Under the pieces are notes generated by a model. It was not told the origin of the DNA. It did not search any database and saw only the letters and a program-made list of their open reading frames with translations. A program made the translations under genes and the position numbers. A stretch of DNA of 58,783 nt. It comes from Companilactobacillus nantensis DSM 16982 (GTDB taxonomy: Bacteria > Bacillota > Bacilli > Lactobacillales > Lactobacillaceae). Of the stretch, positions 17,414 through 30,800 are shown in pieces (within the stretch, counting starts at the first letter, position 1; the number at the start of each line of letters is the position of its first letter). The DNA is taken from NCBI RefSeq assembly GCF_001435815.1, contig NZ_AZFV01000021.1:1-58783 (forward strand), in the 5' to 3' direction.

Positions 17414-18870
17414 TAGTCTTCCCCCTTAAGTGCAGTTGGTATTTGTTCATAGAATTTATTTTCTTCTTGCAATGCATAAGCAGCATTGAAGACAGATTGT
17501 TCAGCAAATGGTTTACCGATAATTTGTAGACCAACTGGTAGTCCGTCAGCCAAACCTGCAGGAACAGAAGCAGCTGGTAGACCAGCCAAGTTAGCAGGAA
17601 TTGTCAAAATATCGTTCATGTACATTGCCAATGGATCGTCAACTTTTTCACCAATCTTGAAGGCTGGTGTTGTAGTTGATGGTCCCATAATTAAATCATA
17701 ATCTTTTAAGACATCGTTCATTTCATTAATAAAGATAGTTCTAACTTCAGCAGCTTTCTTGAAGTAAGCATCATATGCACCAGCTGATAGAGCAAAAGTA
17801 CCAAGCATGATACGACGTTTAACTTCGTCACCGAAACCTTCTGAACGTGAGTTAACAAACAAGTCTTTGATGTTCTTTACATCTTTAGCACGGTAACCAT
17901 ATCTAACACCATCATATCTTTGAAGGTTAGATGAGGCTTCACTAGATGCCAAGACATAGTAAACTTCAACGGCATGCTTCAATGTTGGAAGACTTACTTC
18001 TTCAACGGTAGCACCCATCTTCTTGTAAGCATCAAGTGCTTTATTGACGTTATCCAAAACATCAGGATGTGTACCTTCGTGCCAGAATTCCTTTGGAACA
18101 GCAATCTTAACACCATGCATATCTTTACTCAAGTTTGCACGGTAATCAGGAACTTCTTTTTCAGAACTAGTTGAATCGTGTGCATCGTGACCAGCAATAA
18201 CTGAAAGAACAGTTGCAGAATCTTCAACACGTTTTGACATTACACCGACTTGGTCAAGACTTGAAGCAAAGGCAATAACACCCCAACGAGAAACACGACC
18301 ATAAGTAGGTTTAATACCGAAAATACCATTAAAGGCAGCAGGTTGTCTGATTGAACCACCAGTATCTGTACCTAAAGCAGCAACAACTTCACCAGCGGCA
18401 ACAGCAGCAGCAGAACCACCAGATGAACCACCAGGAACACGGCTGAAGTCCCAAGGGTTAACTGAAGTTCCATAGAATGAAGTTTCAGTTGATGAACCCA
18501 TGGCAAATTCATCCAAATTAGTTTTACCGGCGTCAATGGCACCAGCAGCGGCTAATTTTTCCATAACAGTTGCACTGTAAACAGGCATGAAATTGTAAAG
18601 AATCTTACTTGCAGCAGTAGTCTTGATACCGTTTGTAACGATATTATCTTTGATACCGATTGGAATACCAGCAAGTGGTCCGTTGATACCCTCTGCATCA
18701 ACTTTTTTAGCATCCTCAATTGCCTTGTCATTAACAGTAATGAAAGTATTGAGTTGTTTTTCATTGGCCTTAATATTATCCAAAGTTTGGGCTGCTAATT
18801 GTTCAGCAGTAATGTCTTTGTTAACTAACTTCTCGTGCAAAGAAGCAATTGTTTCTTTCTTGATATCCAC
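17413..18870 (-). CDS. gatA: Asp-tRNA(Asn)/Glu-tRNA(Gln) amidotransferase subunit A
   Basis: This 485-residue amidase-signature enzyme makes ammonia from Gln. The catalytic Lys lies in IGIKDNI, and the Ser-cisSer-Lys serines in the [14 protein letters not shown] glycine/serine-rich stretch. The start codon is GTG, overlapping the gatC stop, with AGGAGG inside the end of gatC. Standard member of the GatCAB complex. Confidence 0.97.
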   Translation of the reverse strand: MDIKKETIASLHEKLVNKDITAEQLAAQTLDNIKANEKQLNTFITVNDKAIEDAKKVDAEGINGPLAGIPIGIKDNIVTNGIKTTAASKILYNFMPVYSATVMEKLAAAGAIDAGKTNLDEFAMGSSTETSFYGTSVNPWDFSRVPGGSSGGSAAAVAAGEVVAALGTDTGGSIRQPAAFNGIFGIKPTYGRVSRWGVIAFASSLDQVGVMSKRVEDSATVLSVIAGHDAHDSTSSEKEVPDYRANLSKDMHGVKIAVPKEFWHEGTHPDVLDNVNKALDAYKKMGATVEEVSLPTLKHAVEVYYVLASSEASSNLQRYDGVRYGYRAKDVKNIKDLFVNSRSEGFGDEVKRRIMLGTFALSAGAYDAYFKKAAEVRTIFINEMNDVLKDYDLIMGPSTTTPAFKIGEKVDDPLAMYMNDILTIPANLAGLPAASVPAGLADGLPVGLQIIGKPFAEQSVFNAAYALQEENKFYEQIPTALKGED

Positions 18871-19169
18871 TATTCGTCGTCCTCCTTGTCAACAATTGTT
18901 GGAACTTTGATAAGGTTATCTTCAACTTCGGGAACATTTTCAAGCATTTGTTCTCTAGTTTGCGTATGGATACCTTTATCTTCACGGAAGACAGAATTAG
19001 TGTCACCCATATTGTAAGTTGGCTCAACACCAGTTGTATCGACTGATGCTAATTTACTTTCCATACCAACGATTTTATCTAATTGACTAACAAAACTGTC
19101 AACTTCATTGGCATCGATTTTCAAGTTAGCCAAAGCGGCGACATGTAGAATTTCATCTTTTGAAATCAT
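18870..19169 (-). CDS. gatC: Asp-tRNA(Asn)/Glu-tRNA(Gln) amidotransferase subunit C
   Basis: This 99-residue GatC stabilises the GatA-GatB interface. It has the usual [10 protein letters not shown] start, the helix with [11 protein letters not shown], the DTTGVEPTY turn and a C-terminal segment ending in acidic residues. AAGGAG precedes the ATG. It lies 12 bases after camS. Confidence 0.96.
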   Translation of the reverse strand: MISKDEILHVAALANLKIDANEVDSFVSQLDKIVGMESKLASVDTTGVEPTYNMGDTNSVFREDKGIHTQTREQMLENVPEVEDNLIKVPTIVDKEDDE

Positions 19170-19181
19170 TTGTTTCTCCTT

Positions 19182-20315
19182 TTAATCTGCATTATAAACA
19201 TGTGAGTAGAACTTACCGTTTGTACGTGTGACAACGGCTTGTTGTGAATCAACAGTTTGAATATTAATATCTAGGTTTGCTCCAGATGGCAAGTACTTTT
19301 GGGCACTTGTTTGAACGAACTGAGTAAAACTAGTTACTTGTGCCAAGCCATCAAATTGGGTATTGATCGTAATATCCATAGCTTTCAAGTTTGTACCGTC
19401 ATAATGTGCTTGAGCAGTAACTCCAGAAAGGTTAGGGAAATAATTTTGAATATGGGTCTTGAAGTTAGAGAATGCATCAGAATCACTACTATTAATAGCC
19501 GTATCGCCGTTAACAGTTGGTAACATTTGATTCTTGTATCCTAAATCACTCCAATTACCTAAACCATCACTCTTACTGAATGAATATTGGAAATAAGTTC
19601 CCCCGACTAAAGTATCTGCTGGAGCAACTGAATATAAACCAACAACAATTGGAATATTACCGACTTTACTGTTTTTACGCAAGCGCTGGACGACTTCTTT
19701 AGCGACACGTTCACCCTGAGCCTTTTGATCAGCCTCGGAAATAGTTGTCTTATAAGTAGCTCCATATTGCTTCTTTTGGTAATAGTCAATCTTGTTCATA
19801 GCAATCCCAATTGACATCCCTGCCAGTTTGTATTTTCCATTTTGTTTTTGAAGATAATCTTCTTCAAGCATTTGTTGGAAATACATTGGTGCTCGTTTAT
19901 TTGGATCAGTTGAACCATTTGATTCTGGGTTCAAACCATTTGGATTCTTGGCTGACTTACGTGCTAACCAATCAGTAACTGTTCCAGCTGTCAAAACTTG
20001 ACCTTCTTGGAAAACGTATGAATTTGTTGAAAATTGTTTCTTCGATAAATTCATCAATCCACTTTCAAAACTTCTGCTATTGAACTGGTTGCTATTGTCA
20101 GCAGCATTTAATCCCGAAATCGGACTAGTCTTATATTTCCCACCACTTAATAAAACATCGTAATTGCTAGAATCAGACGCCGAAGTTGTCTGAACTGAGC
20201 TCTTAGATGAGTCGCTACCACCTGATGACAAACTAGAATCTTGTAAATTACCACAGGCAGCCAGTAATAATGAGCACATCAGCAATAACGATGTAGTTTT
20301 TAAGAATTTTTTCAA
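19182..20315 (-). CDS. camS: CamS family sex-pheromone lipoprotein
   Basis: This lipoprotein of about 377 residues is anchored outside the cell. A TTG at 20315, 7 nt after AGGAG, gives a clean signal peptide (KKFLKTTSLLLMCSLLLAAC) with lipobox LAAC. The ATG codons further upstream lie in the end of ligA and would give an odd N-terminus. After the lipid Cys comes a Ser-rich linker and the CamS domain. In enterococci the signal peptide of the orthologue yields a mating pheromone; that activity is not predictable here. It is in the ligA-camS-gatCAB unit. Confidence 0.92.
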   Translation of the reverse strand: MKKFLKTTSLLLMCSLLLAACGNLQDSSLSSGGSDSSKSSVQTTSASDSSNYDVLLSGGKYKTSPISGLNAADNSNQFNSRSFESGLMNLSKKQFSTNSYVFQEGQVLTAGTVTDWLARKSAKNPNGLNPESNGSTDPNKRAPMYFQQMLEEDYLQKQNGKYKLAGMSIGIAMNKIDYYQKKQYGATYKTTISEADQKAQGERVAKEVVQRLRKNSKVGNIPIVVGLYSVAPADTLVGGTYFQYSFSKSDGLGNWSDLGYKNQMLPTVNGDTAINSSDSDAFSNFKTHIQNYFPNLSGVTAQAHYDGTNLKAMDITINTQFDGLAQVTSFTQFVQTSAQKYLPSGANLDINIQTVDSQQAVVTRTNGKFYSHVYNAD

Positions 20316-20325
20316 AACTGTTCTC

Positions 20326-22359
<2,034 letters not shown>

Positions 22360-24606
22360 TTAATCAGTAACTTTTTTAATTGGGGCATATTCAGCCAACA
22401 GACGTTTGACACCTTCACTCTTAAAGGCAACATCTAGTTCAGCATTTTGACCATCACCATTAACTTTGACGACCGTTCCTTGACCCCACTTCTTATGTTC
22501 AACCTTATCACCGACAGTCCAGTGTAGCTTTTCAGCACCAGAAGCACCTTTAGATTTCAAAGTTGGTGATTGGAAAGTTGCAGTTGTTGCTGCAGCTCGA
22601 CGATTTTGACTACGACTGAATGGATATTTGCGTTCACCAGGACGACCAGTGTTACCAGCATTGCTATTAACACGGTCAATGGCATCGTCTTTGATTTCTT
22701 CAACAAAACGTGAAGTTGGATTGTTTTGTAAACGACCATAAAGCATCCGGCTGACAGCATTTGTTAAATACAAACGTTTTTCAGCACGAGTGATACCAAC
22801 ATAAGCCAAACGACGCTCTTCTTCAAGGTCATCTTCTTTAAGCAACGAACGACCGAGTGGGAAAATTCCTTCTTCCATTCCAACTAGGAAGACCACTGGA
22901 AATTCCAAACCTTTAGCGGCGTGCAATGTCATCAAAGTAACTTCTTTTTGTTCTTCTTCGATATCATCTTGATCACTCACCAATGATAATTCGGTTAAGA
23001 AAGTTGTTAGGCGTGTTTCATCAACATCTGGATCAGGTTCATAAGCTTGGTCAAATTGCGTTGTAACAGTCAAAAGTTCTTCAATATTTTCAACTCGTGC
23101 TTGTGATTCCAAATTATTTTGTTGTTTCAAATCTTCAACATAACCAGAATCTTCCAACAAATGATCCATCAAGATAGTCATTGATTGGTCTTCAGCAAGC
23201 TTTGTTAAATCGTCAATCACTTTAGCAAAGCCACCAATAGTCTTACGAGGTCGAGCTGCTAGTGGTGAAAGTTCAATATTTTCAGCAGCTTCAAGCAATG
23301 ACCAATTGTGTTCATCAGCGTAAGCTTGCAATTTTTCAATCGTACCTGGGCCAATACCACGTTTAGGACTGTTGATAACTCGTTGAAAACTCATTGAGTC
23401 ATCGTGATTAGCAATCAAACGTAAGTATGCCAAGATATCTTTAATTTCCTTACGATCGTAGAACTTATGTCCACCAATAATCTTATATGGCATATTAGCT
23501 TGCATAAGTTTCTCTTCAAAGGTACGTGATTGTGCATTAGTTCTATAAAGCACTGCAAAATCACCGTAGTTAAAGCCTTCTAGCAAGAGATTCTTAATTT
23601 GATCAATTACATACAAGGCTTCATCAGATTCGTTTTGACCACGGTAAAATTTAATCTTATCGCCATCTTGATTATCAGTCCACAAATCTTTTGGTTTCCG
23701 GTTACCATTGTTGTTAATAACTTCATTGGCAGCCTTCAAAATTGTTTTAGTTGAACGGTAATTTTGTTCCAATTTAATTGTGGTTGCTTCAGGATAATCT
23801 TTTTCAAAGTTCATAATATTTTGAATATTAGCACCACGCCAACCGTAAATACTCTGGTCAGCATCACCAACAACACAGACGTTGCGGTATTTAGCACCTA
23901 ATTGTTTAACAAGTTTATATTGAGCCTCGTTGGTATCCTGATATTCATCAACGTGAATATATTGAAATTTTTCTTGATACTTTTCCAATACATCAGGATT
24001 TTGATCAAACAATTCACTGGTTTGCATAATTAAATCATCAAAATCAAGTGAATTATTCCGATCCATTTCTTTAGCATAGGCATCATAAACGTTGGCAACG
24101 GTTTGTTCATAAGGTGAAGCCGCAACTTTGACATATTCAGCAGGCGTCTGTAATTCATTCTTCGCATTGCTTATAGTACCCAAAATAGCCCGTGGATCGT
24201 AACGTTTAGGATCCAGGTTCATCTTCGTCAAAATTTGCTTCATCAATGTCCGTTGCTCACTAGGATCGGCAATCGTAAATGTCTTAGGCTTGCCCATCTT
24301 ATCAATATCTCTTCTTAAAATTCTTACACAAAGAGAGTGGAAAGTTGAAACCCAGACATCGTTAGCAGATTCGTCCAACAATTTCCCGATTCTTTCCTTC
24401 ATTTCTTTGGCAGCCTTGTTAGTAAAAGTAATTGCCAAAACATGCCAAGGCATAATATTCTTTTCTTCAATCAAGTAAGCCACACGGTGAGTTAAAACAC
24501 GAGTTTTACCAGAACCGGCACCAGCCATGATCAAAAGTGGTCCTTCAGTAGCCTTAACCGCATCTTGTTGCTCGGGGTTAAGACCTTTTAACATAGTATC
24601 GTCCAA
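22360..24606 (-). CDS. pcrA: ATP-dependent DNA helicase PcrA
   Basis: This 748-residue UvrD/Rep-family superfamily 1 helicase acts in repair and rolling-circle replication. It has the Q motif LNPEQQDAV, Walker A GAGSGKT, DEYQDTN, QNYRST, the LMTLHAAKGLEFP motif and RLAYVGITRA. The C-terminal tail ends in a Tudor-like domain (about 690-748) that binds RNA polymerase in relatives. The start codon is TTG at 24606, 9 nt after GAGGG. It is the first gene of the pcrA-ligA-camS-gatCAB-dgkB unit. Confidence 0.96.
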   Translation of the reverse strand: MDDTMLKGLNPEQQDAVKATEGPLLIMAGAGSGKTRVLTHRVAYLIEEKNIMPWHVLAITFTNKAAKEMKERIGKLLDESANDVWVSTFHSLCVRILRRDIDKMGKPKTFTIADPSEQRTLMKQILTKMNLDPKRYDPRAILGTISNAKNELQTPAEYVKVAASPYEQTVANVYDAYAKEMDRNNSLDFDDLIMQTSELFDQNPDVLEKYQEKFQYIHVDEYQDTNEAQYKLVKQLGAKYRNVCVVGDADQSIYGWRGANIQNIMNFEKDYPEATTIKLEQNYRSTKTILKAANEVINNNGNRKPKDLWTDNQDGDKIKFYRGQNESDEALYVIDQIKNLLLEGFNYGDFAVLYRTNAQSRTFEEKLMQANMPYKIIGGHKFYDRKEIKDILAYLRLIANHDDSMSFQRVINSPKRGIGPGTIEKLQAYADEHNWSLLEAAENIELSPLAARPRKTIGGFAKVIDDLTKLAEDQSMTILMDHLLEDSGYVEDLKQQNNLESQARVENIEELLTVTTQFDQAYEPDPDVDETRLTTFLTELSLVSDQDDIEEEQKEVTLMTLHAAKGLEFPVVFLVGMEEGIFPLGRSLLKEDDLEEERRLAYVGITRAEKRLYLTNAVSRMLYGRLQNNPTSRFVEEIKDDAIDRVNSNAGNTGRPGERKYPFSRSQNRRAAATTATFQSPTLKSKGASGAEKLHWTVGDKVEHKKWGQGTVVKVNGDGQNAELDVAFKSEGVKRLLAEYAPIKKVTD

Positions 24607-24734
24607 TTTTAAAATCCCTCAAATCTTTGTGTAAAAAGTTTTAGTTGTACTTAAAAAATAGCTGTTTATATTGTAGCAAATTTTTGGTGCTAGGGCGAAA
24701 GACATGACACTAAAATTGAACATATGTTTGCTGT

Positions 24735-25257
24735 GCCATCTCCGGGGATGAGATTTTTTTAACCTGCTATGCGGACCGATTCGAGCCAAGGTCTCGAATC
24801 TCGGTTTGAAGCCTTACAAGTTCGGTAAGTCTCCAAACACGCCCGGTGGAGTAGGAGCTAAAGCTCTAACTCCACTCTCACAGCAGGTTAAAAAATCTCA
24901 TCCCCTCCGACTAATTGGTTAAATACCTCATAATATTAATTTATGAAGTTTTAAAAGCTAACCTACCTATTCATTATTTATTGCCTACGTACTTAATTAC
25001 GAAATACCATTTGAAACTTATGCAATATTTATTTCAAAATGTGGATATTCGTCACATATAAAAATCAAATTAACTAATACCCTAGCAGAGGAGTGCAAGC
25101 GCCTAAGACAGCAGTGACGGTGGTGTTAGTGCTTTAGCACTTACTCCACGGACGTATTTTGAAATTCGAGTGCCCTTCTCGAAGTTCAAAATCGAGATGC
25201 GAGACCTTGGCTCGCACCGGTTCCACAGCAGGCTTAGTCGCTTGCATTCCTCTGCGG
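24735..25257. repeat. Palindromic intergenic element E3: two inverted copies around a spacer
   Basis: The 24607-25309 gap has no gene. The left copy (24735-24915) has outer arms GGGATGAGA...AACCTGCTATG and CACAGCAGGTT...TCTCATCCC, hairpin GATTCGAG-CCAAGGT-CTCGAATC, and GAGC-TAAA-GCTC. The right copy (25083-25257) is inverted: outer arms GCAGAGGAGTGCAAGC / GCTTGCATTCCTCTGC, GTGC-TTTA-GCAC, and the conserved GAGACCTTGGCTC. An AT-rich spacer of about 165 bp separates them. The pair lies between the purB terminator and pcrA, so it is probably not in either transcript. Confidence 0.88.
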
Positions 25258-25265
25258 AATCACTA

Positions 25266-25303
25266 AAAAATCTCAACCGAAAATTTTCCAGTTGAGATTT
25301 CTG
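25266..25303 (-). terminator. Terminator after purB
   Basis: AAATCTCAAC and GTTGAGATTT arms flank a 13-base loop, with a T-run on the minus side. Confidence 0.85.
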
Positions 25304-25309
25304 TTTGTT

Positions 25310-26605
25310 TTATTCCAAACCAACACGTTTAAAAATTTCGTCAACGTGACGTAAGTGCCAGTGATAATCAAAAGCATCGTCTAAGTCGTCTGATGACAAC
25401 TTATCAGTTACTCTTGCATCGTTTTCGAGCATTGTTCTAAAGTCTTTCTTTTCGTCCCAAGCCTTAGCTGTCATTGGTTGAACGATATCATATGATTGTT
25501 CACGTGAATAACCTGCTTCAACTAACTTCAACAAGACGCGTTGTGAGAAGATCAAACCATGTGTTAGGTTCATATCTTCTAACATCTTATCTGGGAAGAC
25601 TGTTAGGTCTTTAGTAATCTTTGTAAATCTACGTAAGATGTAATCTAACAATTCAGTCGTATCAGGAATGATAATTCTTTCGGCTGAACTGTGTGAGATA
25701 TCTCTTTCATGCCACAATGGCACATCTTCTAAGGCTGTAAAAGCATGTCCACGAATGACACGAGCCAATCCAGTTACGTTTTCTGAACCGATTGGGTTAC
25801 GTTTGTGAGGCATAGCTGATGAACCTTTTTGTCCGGCAGCAAAGAATTCTTCAGCTTCACGGACTTCAGTTCTTTGAAGATGACGTACTTCTAAAGCAAA
25901 GCGTTCGATTGATGTAGCAATCAAAGCCATTGTTTGAATGTATTCAGCATGTAGATCACGTGGTAAAACTTGTGTTGAGATTTCTTGAGCACGGATGCCT
26001 AGTTTGTCACAAACAAATTTTTCAACGTCTGTTGGTACATTAGCGTAACTACCAACGGCACCACTGATTTTACCAGCTTCAACACCCTTAGCAGCACGGT
26101 CAAAACGTTCGATATCACGTTTGATTTCAGAATACCAGTTAGCTAAAACTAATCCGAAAGTTGTCGGTTCAGCGTGAACACCGTGAGTTCTACCGATCAT
26201 AACAGTATCTTTGTACTTAAGAGCTTTCTCGCCGACTACTTTGAGAAATTCATTTAAATCTTCACGAATAATATCATTAGCCTGTTTCATCAAGTATCCA
26301 TAGGCTGTATCAACGACATCAGTTGATGTTAATCCAAAGTGAACCCACTTCTTTTCAGGTCCAAGATATCTGGAAACATCTCTTGTAAAAGCAACTACGT
26401 CATGTTTTGTTTCTTTTTCGATTTCGGCAATCTCTGAAACATCGAACTTAGCGTTTTGAGCAATTAACTTAGCATCTTCAGCAGGGATTTCTCCTTCTTT
26501 GCTCCAACCTTCAACGGCGGCAATTTCTACCTCGAGCCAAGCTTGAAATCTGTTTTGGTCAGTCCAAATTGGTTTCATTTGTTCAGTTACATATCTATCA
26601 ATCAT
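25310..26605 (-). CDS. purB: Adenylosuccinate lyase
   Basis: This 431-residue member of the fumarase/aspartase superfamily cleaves SAICAR and adenylosuccinate in purine synthesis. It has the TSTDVVDTA motif, the catalytic His region [10 protein letters not shown] and the flexible signature loop [11 protein letters not shown] carrying the catalytic Ser. The ATG is 3 bases after the stop of the purK-like gene. Full length, canonical. Confidence 0.97.
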   Translation of the reverse strand: MIDRYVTEQMKPIWTDQNRFQAWLEVEIAAVEGWSKEGEIPAEDAKLIAQNAKFDVSEIAEIEKETKHDVVAFTRDVSRYLGPEKKWVHFGLTSTDVVDTAYGYLMKQANDIIREDLNEFLKVVGEKALKYKDTVMIGRTHGVHAEPTTFGLVLANWYSEIKRDIERFDRAAKGVEAGKISGAVGSYANVPTDVEKFVCDKLGIRAQEISTQVLPRDLHAEYIQTMALIATSIERFALEVRHLQRTEVREAEEFFAAGQKGSSAMPHKRNPIGSENVTGLARVIRGHAFTALEDVPLWHERDISHSSAERIIIPDTTELLDYILRRFTKITKDLTVFPDKMLEDMNLTHGLIFSQRVLLKLVEAGYSREQSYDIVQPMTAKAWDEKKDFRTMLENDARVTDKLSSDDLDDAFDYHWHLRHVDEIFKRVGLE

Positions 26606-26608
26606 GAA

Positions 26609-27739
26609 TTATTCTACTCTCCAAATATTAGTTGTTAAGATATCATTTTTTAATTCTTCGACATCGTCTGAGAAAATTGAAATATATCCGACATCCCGGT
26701 CGGCTTGATTCTTAGCTTTAAAACCAGTGTAATAATTAAATTTCCACTGGGCCTTTTCCTGGAGCAAATCCAAACTCTGTGGCAAGTTTCCCTCAATAAT
26801 CTTTAAAGTCGCCGCATTGACCATTGGAAAAATCTCGGGAATTGGCCAATCACAAATGGCTCTGATATGTAATTCAAATTGCGAAATACCGGTTGCTTCT
26901 TGATAAACATTGGCTGAATAATTGATTCCTGGAAAAATGCGTTTGACGTACAACACCCCGGATTGAGATAGGATAAAACCTATGCCAAAAATTCCCACGT
27001 AGTTAATATTTTCAGCCACCATCAAGGCAACACGTTGCATTTCTGCTTCCACATCTGGGTTGTTCTTCTTAAAAATGAATGAACTCATCAAATGTGTGCC
27101 ATCATAAATTTCTTTGATCATTGGGAAAGTATGGATCTTTTGGTCATTTCCCTTACTGACCATGATGGAATATTCTGTTTTCGTATCAATCCACGCTTCA
27201 AGAATGTATGTACCATCCTGAAGCAACTTCTGAACACGTTCCACATCATTATCGTTATATAAAACATGTCGTTTCAAAACGGTTTGGTTCTTCTGAATCG
27301 GTTTCAAGATACATGGAAAGCCAATCTCTTCGACTGCTTTTTTGATATCGTCCACGGTCACAATCGAAAAGAATGGTGGCACATTAATGTTTAAATCGTT
27401 TAAGAAGGTTCTTTCGATATAACGGTCTTGAGCAATGGCTAATAAATCAGCACCTTGAGCAACATTAAAGTTTTTCGCAAGCTGTTTTAAAAGATCACTG
27501 TCAAAATTTTCGTCCATATACAAAAGAAGGTCACTTCTATGGCCCAATTCACTTAGATTCTCGATGTTTTCTAACTGACCGACTAAAAAACTGTCGGCAG
27601 CCTGTGTCGCAATATCCTTCTCTTCATCGGTCAAAAGCATGGTCCTAAAGCCCATTCTCTTAGCTTCTAATTCAAAAATATATGTTTCACTTCCGCCACC
27701 AATTATGCCTAATGTTTTACCGGGCGCAATAAAAGTCAT
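26609..27739 (-). CDS. PurK-like ATP-grasp protein with degenerate active site
   Basis: This 376-residue protein aligns along its length with PurK (5-carboxyaminoimidazole ribonucleotide synthase): KTLGIIGGG at the N-terminus, a central ATP-grasp domain (IAQDRYIERTFLNDL, FPCILKP) and a C-terminal domain with QFELHIRAICDWP. The key PurK motifs are lost. The Gly-rich loop GYDGKG is replaced by QKNQTVLKR, and the metal-binding NEIAPRPHNSG is replaced by KRIFPGINYSA. No purE is adjacent. It sits between xpt and purB in one operon, so a purine link is likely, but catalysis as PurK is doubtful. It may bind nucleotide as a regulator or be a decaying paralogue. Confidence 0.75.
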   Translation of the reverse strand: MTFIAPGKTLGIIGGGSETYIFELEAKRMGFRTMLLTDEEKDIATQAADSFLVGQLENIENLSELGHRSDLLLYMDENFDSDLLKQLAKNFNVAQGADLLAIAQDRYIERTFLNDLNINVPPFFSIVTVDDIKKAVEEIGFPCILKPIQKNQTVLKRHVLYNDNDVERVQKLLQDGTYILEAWIDTKTEYSIMVSKGNDQKIHTFPMIKEIYDGTHLMSSFIFKKNNPDVEAEMQRVALMVAENINYVGIFGIGFILSQSGVLYVKRIFPGINYSANVYQEATGISQFELHIRAICDWPIPEIFPMVNAATLKIIEGNLPQSLDLLQEKAQWKFNYYTGFKAKNQADRDVGYISIFSDDVEELKNDILTTNIWRVE

Positions 27740-27757
27740 AATTCCACCTTCTTATTA

Positions 27758-28369
<612 letters not shown>

Positions 28370-28393
28370 TTAGAGTCTATCATACTTTGATTT

Positions 28394-29041
28394 TCACTTG
28401 ATACCTTCATCGTATTTTTTCAGATTATATTTCTGAATAATCCGAATAATTTTGCTCGTATACCCAGGATCAGTCGCATATCCATCAGTCTGTAAAGCGA
28501 GCGCCGCATCAATATAATCTTTCGATTGTAAAACTTGCTTGTATTGTTGCGAATTCCACGAGGTACCGTTAACTAATAATTTTGTATGATCTTTCATCGA
28601 CTCACGAAAATCCGAATAAACGCGAAAACGACCATTGATCGTTATCCACTGACCATTTGTATATTCTTTAGTTTGCAAAACCTTGGTATTTGAAGGGTCA
28701 TCCCCTTTAATCCCAAAGTAATTATTATACTGCGTGGCCAGTGAACTCGTCCCCCAATCACTCTCTAAAATCGCTTGAGCAATTGTAATACTTGGCAAGA
28801 CACCATAAGTCTTTCCTAATTCGACCGCATATGGGGCAATCTTTTTAACAAAAGCACTGTGTTCTTGTTGAGCCATTTCAACTTTTGTATCGTTTTGGTA
28901 TTGGACATATCGCTTGTAACCAAAATAGCTGGCAACAAAAAGTGCCACGATTGCTAGTAAAATAACAGTCGTATTATTATTCTTTCTACTTTTACGCCGA
29001 GTAGTTGTTCGACGTGCTGTGTATCTCCTCTTTTGTGGCAA
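28394..29041 (-). CDS. Glycoside hydrolase family 73 glucosaminidase, membrane-anchored
   Basis: This 215-residue murein hydrolase has a very basic Arg/Lys/Thr-rich cytoplasmic tail (1-24), a signal-anchor helix (about 25-43) and a GH73/FlgJ-like catalytic domain (about 65-210). The likely catalytic Glu is in AQAILESDWG, and the conserved NNYFGIKG and later TDGYATDPGY segments are present. The start is TTG at 29041, with AAAGGAT upstream and TATAAT (29077-29082) as a likely -10. It probably trims peptidoglycan glycans. It has no cell-wall binding repeats. It precedes xpt by 54 bases with no terminator, so read-through into the purine operon is possible. Confidence 0.88.
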   Translation of the reverse strand: MPQKRRYTARRTTTRRKSRKNNNTTVILLAIVALFVASYFGYKRYVQYQNDTKVEMAQQEHSAFVKKIAPYAVELGKTYGVLPSITIAQAILESDWGTSSLATQYNNYFGIKGDDPSNTKVLQTKEYTNGQWITINGRFRVYSDFRESMKDHTKLLVNGTSWNSQQYKQVLQSKDYIDAALALQTDGYATDPGYTSKIIRIIQKYNLKKYDEGIK

Positions 29042-29129
29042 TTGATCTATCCTTTGTAAGTTTGTTAGTTCTAATTATAGCCGATATCCTTGAAGATTTT
29101 ATGATTTGAAATAGAATTTTAACAATTGC

Positions 29130-30326
29130 TTATGCTTGTTGAAAATTCCGTTTCTTTGAATAATATAACCATGAACCTAAAGCTATCAGTTCCAAGAACG
29201 CGGAGAATAAAAAGATACTCTTATATCCAAAACCAATTGCAATCCAAGCCGCAAGCATCGGTCCGAGGACGTTACCAAATGATTGGGCTGATTGATTATA
29301 ACTGAAAACTCGACCAAAGATGGAGTTTGGTACATTTCGTACAGTTAAAACTTGAATTGAAGGAATCAATGCAGCATCAGAAATTCCCAAAATAAACCGT
29401 AAAATAATTAATTGCCAAATATCCTGAACTAAACTGGTTAACAACAAACAAATAATTGCAGAAATCAAAAAAATTATCATACTTCGGAGTGCTCCTAATC
29501 GGTCTATCAACGAGCCTACGACTCCTGCCATTAAAATTGTCGCAAAACCTGGAGCTGCTGAAACGATTCCGGTCATAATTACTGCATTTTGCCCACTAGA
29601 ATCAAGTTCTCGGACAAGTAAACTGAGCATTGGTGTAATTGCATTGGTTGTAGCCTGAACGGCTAAGAGCGACCCAAACAGGGCAATAAAGAATGACCAG
29701 CCAATTTTCTTCATTAAAGGTAAAGCTGGTTGTAAGTCCTTTTTAGTAATCGGAGTAAATTCTTCGCTAACACCTAACCAAGTTGTCAAAAAAACAACAG
29801 CCATCAAAAAACTCGTTACAAAAAAAGCTCCCCGATAACCAAACCAAGTTGCTAAGAAACCACCAATCAGTGGCCCTAACAAAGATCCGGTAATACTACC
29901 AGTTACTAGTTTACTCATAACTCGGCCTTGGATTTTGCTTGGAGTGGAAACAGACATCAAGGCATTTGCATTATTAATGTATCCGGAAAAGGCACCTTGT
30001 AGAACACGAAAGAATAACAAAAACCAAACATTTGGTGACAACCCGATCATAAAAATTGTAAAGGTCATGACACCAGACGCACGTAAACACATCAATTTTC
30101 GTCCCTTCAGATCAGCTAACCGTCCCCACAATGGAGAAACAATAGCTTTGCTCAAATATGTCAGTGAAAAAGCCGCAGCACCTAATAAATTTAATTCGGC
30201 ATTATTGAAATTACCTAACGTATCAATAAATAGCACAATAAAAGGCAGTGTCATCGCATTACCCATGTCAGTTATCAAACTACCAAACCATAAAATTCGA
30301 AAGTTTTGTTTCCATTCTTCCTTCAT
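29130..30326 (-). CDS. MFS transporter, multidrug-efflux type
   Basis: This 398-residue protein has 12 TM helices. The loop 2-3 motif GRLADLKGRKLM is a good MFS motif A. Helix 5 has the antiporter-type motif GPLIGGFLATWFGYRGAFF, typical of drug/H+ exporters such as PmrA and NorA. The substrate is unknown. GGGGAGC precedes the ATG. It appears to be monocistronic. Confidence 0.85.
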   Translation of the reverse strand: MKEEWKQNFRILWFGSLITDMGNAMTLPFIVLFIDTLGNFNNAELNLLGAAAFSLTYLSKAIVSPLWGRLADLKGRKLMCLRASGVMTFTIFMIGLSPNVWFLLFFRVLQGAFSGYINNANALMSVSTPSKIQGRVMSKLVTGSITGSLLGPLIGGFLATWFGYRGAFFVTSFLMAVVFLTTWLGVSEEFTPITKKDLQPALPLMKKIGWSFFIALFGSLLAVQATTNAITPMLSLLVRELDSSGQNAVIMTGIVSAAPGFATILMAGVVGSLIDRLGALRSMIIFLISAIICLLLTSLVQDIWQLIILRFILGISDAALIPSIQVLTVRNVPNSIFGRVFSYNQSAQSFGNVLGPMLAAWIAIGFGYKSIFLFSAFLELIALGSWLYYSKKRNFQQA

Positions 30327-30464
30327 AATGCTCCCCTGACGTATTTACTTTTTGTCTTCTTTGGTAGATAAATTTGTTTATTAGATTCACCCCTAGCTAT
30401 TAATAATAGCCGAGCAATATATATTTCTTGTAAATTTAATGTAAAAAGAAATTTGGGCAAGAAA

Positions 30465-30496
30465 AAAAGAGCTGACTCCTAAGAGTTAGCTCTTTA
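30465..30496 (-). terminator. Terminator after the cold-shock gene
   Basis: AAAGAGCTGACTC pairs with GAGTTAGCTCTTT around CTAA, followed by a T-rich run on the minus strand. Confidence 0.9.
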
Positions 30497-30517
30497 TTAA
30501 ACTTTATTATTTTATAA

Positions 30518-30718
30518 TTAAGCTTTGTTAACGTTTGAAGCTTGTGGGCCACGATCTGAATCTTCGATATCGAATGTAACTGCTTGGCCTTCTTCAAGTG
30601 TCTTGTATCCATCACCTTGGATAGCTGAGAAGTGAACAAATACGTCACTACCATCTTCGCGAGTAATGAAACCATAACCTTTTTCTGCGTTGAACCATTT
30701 AACTGTTCCGTTTTCCAT
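30518..30718 (-). CDS. Cold-shock protein (CspA/CspB family)
   Basis: This 66-residue single cold-shock domain is an RNA chaperone. RNP1 KGYGFI and RNP2 VFVHFSAIQ are intact, and the start [14 protein letters not shown] is classic. AGGAGG precedes the ATG. A long 5' region (30719 to about 30860) has tandem GAATGGT-type repeats. Confidence 0.96.
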   Translation of the reverse strand: MENGTVKWFNAEKGYGFITREDGSDVFVHFSAIQGDGYKTLEEGQAVTFDIEDSDRGPQASNVNKA

Positions 30719-30800
30719 GAGACAAATCCTCCTGATAACTAAAAAATTTTTTTGTGCATTATTTCGTGGTACATCATGGAAGAAAGTCTAAAATACGAAA

